Of a DNA stretch of 64,000 nucleotides, positions 57,136 through 64,000 are shown piece by piece. A program made the translations under genes and the position numbers. The notes beneath the pieces were generated by a model, which was not told where the DNA came from, did not search any database, and saw only the letters and a program-made list of their open reading frames with translations. The stretch comes from Megascapheus bottae (Eukaryota > Chordata > Mammalia > Rodentia > Geomyidae), in NCBI GenBank assembly GCA_024803745.1, contig JANJXV010000037.1:4229001-4293000 (forward strand). Reading direction: 5' to 3'. Every line of letters begins with the position of its first letter. Position 1 is the first letter of the stretch.

Positions 57136-57679
57136 AGGGGAGAAAGTTCTATTTCAAGTTCTATTTCAGAATAAGGAACCCAAGAAATTGTGGCCCGCTT
57201 TTGCATTCACATGAATCCAGAAGACTCATGCAGATATTTAGGGCCGAGAACATGATTCTAAGAAGATTTCACTTTGAAGTCCACACTATCTGACTTCAAA
57301 TTCCATCCTTGCCATGCTTAAGCACATTGAAATCAGTTACTTTTGCCTTTGAAGTGGATGCTAAGTTTGAGAACCAATTTACACTTAGCATGCTAAGGTG
57401 TTTTTGTTGTTGTTTTGTTTTGGTTGGGCTTTTGTATTTCAATGAACAATGAATAATGATAAAGGACCTGGGTATGGCTAAGAGTTGAAGTATAATCCTT
57501 GATTGATTTGATAAGATCTAAATTTTACAATTTTTAAATATCTGTGCCTTGTGTGTTAATCACATACCTACTGTTTGTAAAACTTTGGGGTGTAAGTTGA
57601 TCTGTCATTCTGTTAGTCATTCTGATTTGGATGAGAAAATATTTCATGTGAATTTTCTTCAGGAGAATACTTTGTAAAA

Positions 57680-57875
57680 GGTGGGACAGCAATGTTTGCA
57701 AAGTTACAGCATGTCAGCTGGCAATGTACTTTGAAATCCACCATTGTGTTTCCTATTCCCCAAAGACGGGCAGGTATTTCTTTCCTTTTTACAGTTGTGG
57801 AAACTGAGGCACAAAGAGTCACTTAACCCTATCAGTCATTTAGCAAATTAATGGAGTCTCAATTTGAATCTCACT
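57680..57875 (-). mobile_element. MIR relic
   Basis: TTTTTACAGTTGTGGAAACTGAGGC, AAGAGTCACTTAACCC and GAGTCTCAATTTGAATC match the MIR antisense core well. Confidence 0.75.
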
Positions 57876-57879
57876 TTTT

Positions 57880-59825
57880 TTCCAACCTGTCAATGAGCAC
57901 TTCTACAACTCTTAATTTTCCAGTTTAGGTGGAAAGCTAGAATATTAAATCTCAAAGAAAAATGCAAAGGCATGCAAATCAATGAACATTAATGGGGTTA
58001 TTCATATTAGCGAGATAAAAGAACAAAGGAAGAGGCTTTATTGAGGTCCCAAAAATCAAACCAAAGCTTGCTGGAAGAAAGTATTAAGTCTCATGTGTGT
58101 TCATTTTCCAAGTAAACAAGCAAGTGTGAGTCACATTTCTGAACATGTGCTTCTCCAGAACCATGGACAGCTCAACAGCTCTCTGAGGGGCTCTCTTATG
58201 CACAAACAGCACAGGCAAAGTCCTGTCTATCTGATCGCATCAGCTCTGTGAAGCCCAGGGGAACTGACCTGACCTTGTAACGTTCACTCACTTCGGAGCG
58301 TGATTTAAAATAGCAGCCCAGTTGCATTAAATGCTTATTCAGGGGGTTTCATTAGTGTCAATAAGTATGACACATTTAAAATGATTGATTTTTGTATTTT
58401 TCTCAATTTAGACCTAAGAGGCTCAATTAATTATAGGCAAGTGCCTTCTTACAGCTTCTGTCTCCCCGCCCCCCCATCTCCATGAAGGCCTACTTTAATA
58501 CATGTGCATTTTAGGAATCTGTTTTGTTTTTAAGCTCACGTCTCTTTCTTTTACCTTATCCTTTCCCCCAAATCCAACTATCTGGTATGTGCTTAACCCT
58601 TTACTGTGATAAGGACCAGAGGGAAAGACATAGTATTATAGAAGAGGAGACCAAGGGAGCCAAAGAGCTAACTCAGAAAGCAGTGTGAGAGGAGCCTAGC
58701 CGATGTCATAAAAGCGCTGGCCACGAGGAACATACATTGAACCACATGACCATGATCTGGACACCTCTGTGATTATTTTCATGTCATGAGTCTTTTCAAA
58801 GGCTGATGGAGTAGAAATAGCTTCAGACTGAAAAAGTTTCTTGATCTTCAGGGACTTATCCTGCCATCAGACTTGACATAATGAACGTAGGTCCAGTGCC
58901 CTCTCTGCTTTGTAACTTTCTGTTGAAGAGGATCAAGGAAAATTTGGGACTGGGCTGTGGAAAAGGAAGGAAGGAAGAAAATGGAAAGTTGCTAGTAATA
59001 GGCCAAGATTTACCTTCCAAATATGTCAACTACCAAAGATCCAGGAAGGAAATAGGGTCGCAAGCCATTTAAATGGCACTTACTGGCCTTTACAAGCAAA
59101 GACTGTTACAGTATGCGTTTGGCACTCCTTTATGAAGCCAGCCTGAAATAGGGAGATAGGGACTTCAGATTTTCTAGCGTGTGCAAAAAAATCACCCTAT
59201 TCGATAGCAGGCCAGTAGGTGCTGTTATGTTTCATGATATTCCAGAGAACATTCAGGAAGGAAGGAGGAACTCTCATATATCTCTGCTTGAAAGGAAGTA
59301 GTGTTTGTCATGAATAATTGATTCTACTTCTAAGATTTTCGAAACTTTGAAGTGGACTAGGCATTGACATTAGAAATGATGTTTCCAGATTATTTTGATG
59401 TTAATCCTAGAAATTAAGCATCCCTGAAGGCCCCTTCTTGCCTCCTGGTGAACATTTTGCTGTGTAGTCTAAGGTAGCTCTCTGACCACAGAGTGCCATG
59501 GGCTGTGAGTTGAAGGCTGTCTGATAAAAAGCTCCATACTTAAGCCAGATCAGGAGGATGAGCTCCAAGTTGACAGGAAGCATGTGTGACCTCTTGGTGC
59601 AGGAGGGAGTGTCTCTAATCTCCCTTGCCAAGAAACTCGGCTTTCTTTAGATAGAAATAAAAACAAAAGTCCTTTGTTCTCAGAGATTTAGAATTAGCTC
59701 ACTTCTTTTGGAGTTGTGATTTGAGGGGAATTGCTTTTCATTTGGGGCATTTTATGTCTCTCTATATTGTTAAGCATAGAACTCAGCTTAGTGCTCTAAA
59801 GATGTGCTTACCATGAGCTGCATGG
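57880..59825. other. Unique intronic DNA
   Basis: No repeat or exon recognised. An AT-rich block with TAATTA-type motifs lies around 58300-58450. Confidence 0.5.
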
Positions 59826-59829
59826 TACA

Positions 59830-60330
59830 TCCATTTGGCGGATGTTTATGAATCCCTACTGTGCACCAGATACTGCTCTGGTTTCTGATATGCAGCAGAA
59901 AATATTGTGATGTTCTGTGGCTGTAAAGAAAGGTTGGGATGTAGGTAGTGATAAATGACATGAAGAGATTAGGGTAAAGACATAATACCAAGTTTGATTG
60001 ATAGAAAGCCAAAGTAGACAGGGAAGATTTTTGACCCCATGACCTAGATAACAAAGAGTTACCAGCAGAGGAGAAATCTGGGGAATGAGGACTCTAGAAG
60101 TTACAGTAAATACAAAGGCCTTGAGGCAGTGATAAGGTTTGGAAAATATGAGAAACAAAGGCCAATGTGACTTCAGTGTAATAACTAAAAGAAAGACAGC
60201 CTTATGGAAGAGACAGGTAGGATCTGGGCCATAAAGAGGCCTGGGCACAGTGAAAAGGTGACTTCATTCTGAAATTAAGGAGGTCACTGAGGGGCTTCGA
60301 AGCCAGGGAATGATGTCATCTGATTTATCT
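59830..60330. mobile_element. Ancient interspersed repeat fragment
   Basis: ATGAATCCCTACTGTGCACCAG, ACAAAGGCCTTGAGGCAG, AGGATCTGGGCCATAAAGAGGC and CGAAGCCAGGGAATGATGTC keep the order of a long non-coding repeat found throughout mammals. Same family as 15785. Confidence 0.45.
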
Positions 60331-61565
60331 TCCATTGGCATACTCATTTGTAAGTGTCTGCTCTGAACTGTGGAATCTGTCCTTTTTCTGGCATCTTTCT
60401 AGTGTGATCTTTTACACATTTATTTTTCTGTAAAATAAGCATATTTAAGAAAAGTACTTAGGGCAGTACAAATGCCAGAACAACCACTTATTTTTAGGTG
60501 GATTCAGTTTTCTTAAGTGTAAAACAGTATTTTGCATGTAAATAACAGCAGAAGGCTGAGTTCTGGCTTTACCTGGGCTGTCCAGGGAAAAGTAACTTGT
60601 GTTCTCAATTGTTACCCCACTGGTAAAAATGAAAACCAGAGTAATGTCTTTGCTTGCCTTGTATAAATGTTGGGAAGTTCTGGTGTGACGTTTTGCTTAA
60701 CTGTGCTTTGAATGGCATAGAAAGGACTGAAAACAAAACTTACCCTTGTAATTAACACTTGCTACATATTGGAGACAGGAAGCCTAAACAGTTTTAATGA
60801 TAATGGCTGCAAATCTGGCCGATTACTTTACCCCAAAGTTATCTATTCTGATTTCATCTAGTCCTAATTTCTCATCTATTGTTATTTTCAACACTATTGA
60901 CCGCAGTGTCAGGATCTGTCTTCAAGTGACAAAATGAAAAGTTAAGGAAACAATTTTTCAAGATAAGAGCAGGCTGGGATTTCACCTCAGGTTTCCTTGA
61001 TCCCATTGCTGACAAATTTGCTAAATTGTAGGACTCAAGGGCAAGTAAGACAGGCAAGGCCAACAAACCTTCTTGGCACAATGAGTATACACAAGTTCAA
61101 GTATAGCTAGGAGAAAGGAGAAAGGAAAGCTGGTTTTATAGGAGGGGTGCTTTGAGCTTCAAGGAGCATAAGTGGGTGATATTATGGCTGAAGGAAAAAT
61201 CAAACAAAACACAAAAGCAAAACACAAAAATATCGACCTACCAAAAGGAGAGGACATGGAAAGGAGGATTGGTGAGTAAGTTAGTATGACTTGCCAATGT
61301 AGGCTATGTGTGTACCTGTGTGCATGCTGGTCTATGGGCACTTTTGGCATTGATTTCGTGTGCTTGTAAACTTTTTTGATGTGTGACAAGATTGTGTGTT
61401 GTCTGGTGAGTGACAATGAGAGACTGTGGACAGAATATTGAAGGAGGTAGAATGGGAGGATGGGTCATTTAGACCACGATTGCCCTGATGCACATGAGAT
61501 GGTGGGAGCTAGAACAAGGGCAGTTCAGAGGGCTTGGGAGGGAAATGGGATTCATTAGAATGATA
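60331..61565. other. Unique intronic DNA
   Basis: A possible MIR trace lies at about 60910-61015 (AGTTAAGGAAACAATTTTTC, GCAGGCTGGGATTTCACC). Nothing else recognised. Confidence 0.45.
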
Positions 61566-61566
61566 G

Positions 61567-61568
<2 letters not shown>

Positions 61569-61611
<43 letters not shown>

Positions 61612-61655
61612 TGTACGTGTACGTACGTATACGTATGTGTGCATATGTGTACATG
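61569..61655 (+). repeat. (GT)n then (TACG)n-like array at SINE tail
   Basis: GT units to 61608 continue as imperfect GTACGTGTACGTACGTATACG to about 61655, with several CpG sites in an otherwise CpG-poor region. It abuts the antisense SINE at 61657. Confidence 0.93.
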
Positions 61656-61656
61656 C

Positions 61657-61868
61657 CATACTGGAGCTTAACCTCAAGGCCTTACACTTTAGCTTTTCCA
61701 CTAAGATTTGTTTGCTTTACCATTTCAACCATAGCTCCAATTCCAGATTTTCACTGGTTAATTTTGGAGATAAAAGTCTCATGGACTTTTCCAATTGATC
61801 TAGCTCACAATCCTGAGAGCTTAGCCTCCTCAGTAGCTAGGATTACAGGTGGGAGACCCATCCAGCTG
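61657..61868 (-). mobile_element. B1-Geo dimeric SINE (diverged)
   Basis: Antisense: TGGAGCTTAACCTCAAGGCC, TTTTGGAGATAAAAGTCTCATGG, CAATCCTGAGAGCTTAGCC, TAGCTAGGATTACAGGTGG. Confidence 0.75.
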
Positions 61869-62107
61869 ATGGTGGGACATGTTAGAGACAGGGTCAGTAG
61901 GACTTCTATTTCAGTCAGTGGTGCAGCAAAGTGATGTTGAGCATGACTCTCACAACTCTACAGTGGTGACGAGATGGATGGATTGTTTGGGAAACTGGCG
62001 AAGGAAAGTGAGAGCAGAGGCAGATGAGAGGAAGGCTGGAGGTCCCCGTGGGCCACAGTGAATATGAGCAGGCCATCATTCACATGAAGTGGGAGGTATT
62101 TGTTTGT

Positions 62108-62330
62108 TTTGAGTCTTGGGACTTGAACTTGGCCCTGGGCACTGTCACTGAGCTCTTCAGCTCAAGGCTACCGCCCTACTTTTGAGCCAAGCCCCTCTTC
62201 CCATTTTCTAGAAGTTAATTGGAGATAAAGAGTCTCAGTTCCTTTTGTGTCTGGGCTGACTTTGAACCTTGATCCTCAGATCTCAGCCTCCTGAGTAGCG
62301 GGGATTAGAGGTATGAGCCACCGTGCCCAA
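62108..62330 (-). mobile_element. B1-Geo dimeric SINE
   Basis: Antisense: GGGACTTGAACTTGGCCC, TTGAGCCAAGCCCCTC, GTTAATTGGAGATAAAGAG, CTTGATCCTCAGATCTCAGC, GAGCCACCGTGCCC. Confidence 0.85.
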
Positions 62331-62470
62331 TTAGGAAGGCAAATCTTTTGGGGGTAAAGTTATGATGGTTCCAAAACTAGCTAGAATGATTTATAAAATA
62401 CATTTTAGAGTATTAGGATATCATTCCATTCTTTGAGTTCAGGCAACCAGGAGTTTGGAGCCCTGAAATC

Positions 62471-62497
62471 TACCTTCCTTTCTTCTTTTCTTTCTTT

Positions 62498-62528
<31 letters not shown>

Positions 62529-62675
62529 TCTTTCTTTCTTTCTTCCTTCCTTCCTTTCTTTTCCTTCCTTCCTTCCTTCCTTCCTTCCTTCCTTCCTTCC
62601 TTCCTTCCTTCCTTCCTTCCCTTTGTTTTCCTTCCCTCCTACCTTCCTTCTTACCTTTTTTCTTTCCTTCCTTTT
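62471..62675 (+). repeat. Compound TTCC/TTTC/TTGC tetranucleotide array at SINE tail
   Basis: CTTT units, seven CTTG units near 62499-62526, then more CTTT and long CTTCC runs, ending against the SINE at 62676. Nearly all pyrimidine apart from the G of the CTTG units. Confidence 0.96.
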
Positions 62676-62899
62676 ATGCCTATCCTAGGACTTGAACTCG
62701 GAGCCTGAATTTTGTCCCTTAGTTTATTCTCTCAAGGCTAGTGCTCTACCACTTGAGGCACAGCATCATATCTAGATTTGGGCTGGTTAGAGATAAGTTT
62801 CATGGATTTGTCTGCCCAGGCTGGACTTGAACCTCATTCCTCAGATCTCAACCTCATGAGTAGCTAGGATTACAGGCATGAGCCACCGATGCCTGTCTT
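62676..62899 (-). mobile_element. B1-Geo dimeric SINE
   Basis: Antisense: AGGACTTGAACTCGGAGCC, GCTCTACCACTTGAGGCACAG, CCCAGGCTGGACTTGAACC, TCCTCAGATCTCAACC, GCTAGGATTACAGGCATG. Confidence 0.85.
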
Positions 62900-63515
62900 A
62901 CAATCGGTTTTGATTCTACTGTTCTGTAACTACATCTCTATTTTTTCTTTTTCCATTTCCCTCTCTCCCTGCCTCCATTTCTTCCTCCCTGCTTTCTTCC
63001 CCTTACTTTCATCTCATCCCCATGTTTTATTTACTTGAGATTTATTTCTTGAGGTTCTGCACAGCCAGGTTTTTAATCTTTTACAAAAAATCTTATCATG
63101 ACAAGAAGAGAATGTTTTGCACAGCCCAGAGAAAAATTGTTAGAGTAGAGATTAAAAAAAAATCTTTATCTGACAAAGCAGAAGAAGCAGGAGAGCACCA
63201 ACCGGATGGAGAAAATGATGAATCAGCTCAGATCTACAGATTTCTTGGCCCCAAAATAGTTCCGTTTTAAAATATATTATTTAGAGCAAGGCCTAAGCAA
63301 GAGAAAGAATTAGAGTTGATTTCCAGCTGGAGTTTCTGTGCTGGAAAAGAAAGCCTACACTGATTTGTAGGCATAACTGACCTTGGAAGGAGTGTTTCAT
63401 TTTCAAATGAGAAGGCCATCTGTTGTTCCTTGAGGGGAGGGAGAATGAGGCAGGATAATCATCTTTAAAGCATGTTGTATTTCATTGCTGCTCAGAAACT
63501 TCTGAAGGCCTGGTC
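62900..63515. other. Unique intronic DNA
   Basis: Begins with a pyrimidine-rich stretch (62940-63010). An 82-codon frame at 63022-63270 has no recognisable content. Confidence 0.5.
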
Positions 63516-63519
63516 TCCA

Positions 63520-63670
63520 TCTTGAGATATTATCTCTATAGAGAGCAAATCAAAACTCAAGAGATGAAATGATTGGGTCAAGGTCATTCAAGGAATTAGT
63601 GGCAAAAAAGATGAAAGCAGATTTTTTTTAAATCCATTTTTCCAGCCCAGCATCCTTCCTATTTCTGTTA
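63520..63670 (-). mobile_element. MIR-like relic
   Basis: CAAGAGATGAAATGATTGGGTCAAGGTCATTCAAG ... CCAGCCCAGCATCCTTCC suggests the MIR antisense core; diverged. Confidence 0.4.
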
Positions 63671-63699
63671 AACAAAGTCTAGGTCCTGCTCTTGCTTGC

Positions 63700-63845
63700 T
63701 CCTGGTTAAGATACTTCATCTCTGAGTCTCAGATTTCTCATCTGTTAGGTAGAAATCATAAAACAACTTTTTTTTCTTTAGAAATTACGAATACCTAGGA
63801 TGGTATCTGTATGTGAACAAGAGCTTAAAATGGGATTTTCCTTGG
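63700..63845 (+). mobile_element. MIR relic
   Basis: GGTTAAGATACTTCATCTCTGAGTCTCAGATTTCTCATCTGTTAGGTAG is a recognisable sense MIR core. Confidence 0.65.
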
Positions 63846-64000
63846 GATAATAGGGCCAGTGCGAGTGAAAATTCTCCCAAATGTTAGCAAGAAAAGCTTA
63901 GTGGTTTATGAATTTTGGGAGTCTCGCTATGAGGAATTAGGACACCCATCAGTCCTGTAGAAGGAGCAGAGAGTTGAGATGAAAGCATTGAAGAAATCCT

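Larger units (their letters stand above)
11848..64000 (+). other. PPP2R2B: First intron of the PPP2R2B Bbeta1 transcript (continues beyond window)
   Basis: No later PPP2R2B exon was found up to 64000, which fits the very large introns known for this gene. The stretch is a mosaic of SINEs, L1 tails, MIR/L2 relics and microsatellites, listed below, separated by unique AT-rich DNA. Confidence 0.8.

Noticed and set aside
62433..62708. Frames with repeated FLPS/LAC units resembling a repetitive membrane protein.
   Set aside because: They come from the TTCC/TTGC microsatellite in three frames and run into a SINE.
12300..64000. Searched for the second PPP2R2B coding exon (family continues ADIISTVEFNHTGELL).
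   Set aside because: No frame with this motif appears on the + strand; the next exon must lie beyond the window.
1..64000. CRISPR arrays, phage, plasmid, operon or defence-system signatures.
   Set aside because: The window is mammalian nuclear DNA. The direct repeats present are microsatellites, short tandem duplications or dispersed retroposons, without regular spacers.

Overview
This window is nuclear DNA from a rodent, most likely a geomyoid (kangaroo rat, pocket mouse or pocket gopher). The lineage call rests on the repeats. There are many copies of a dimeric SINE with an ID-like, tRNA-derived left half and a right half matching what I recall of the geomyoid IDL-Geo SINE. There are also 7SL/B1-type left monomers joined to the same right half, and L1-type 3' ends. 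Nothing bacterial, viral-replicative or CRISPR-like is present.

The only protein-coding exon I can support is at 11778-11847 on the + strand. It encodes the first 23 residues ([10 protein letters not shown]...HSYATE) of PPP2R2B, the B55-beta regulatory subunit of protein phosphatase 2A, isoform Bbeta1, and ends in a consensus splice donor. It lies in a CpG island (about 10480-12300) holding the 5' UTR and promoter. This is the counterpart of the human SCA12 region, where a CAG repeat expands. At the matching place (about 10941-10985) this animal has a short CGG run flanked by single CAG triplets. The 5' UTR or promoter also carries an ATT/TCC compound microsatellite and two upstream ORFs in good Kozak context, the second overlapping the main start codon.

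Layout: 1-10,480 is non-coding DNA upstream of this promoter (probably intron of longer PPP2R2B isoforms), with an ancient L1 interrupted by two SINEs, MIR/L2 relics and a TSD-flanked L1 tail. 10,480-12,300 is the CpG island with exon 1. 12,300-64,000 is the first intron of the Bbeta1 transcript. No second PPP2R2B exon was seen. The intron holds about 13 B1-Geo dimers, 7 IDL-Geo dimers, several L1 3' ends, MIR and L2 relics, many (GT)n arrays, a 210-nt pure pyrimidine triplet array at 49378-49587 and a TTCC/TTGC array at 62471-62675.

Most open reading frames in the window are chance frames of GC-rich or low-complexity DNA. The points most worth a second look are the SCA12-equivalent repeat, the uORF arrangement, the one-sided orientation of all 15 B1-Geo dimers, the (GT)n arrays growing from SINE tails, the tRNA-like promoter boxes in the Geo monomer, and the long polypyrimidine array. 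Repeat boundaries are by eye and may be off by 5-20 bases unless a target-site duplication (TSD) is given.
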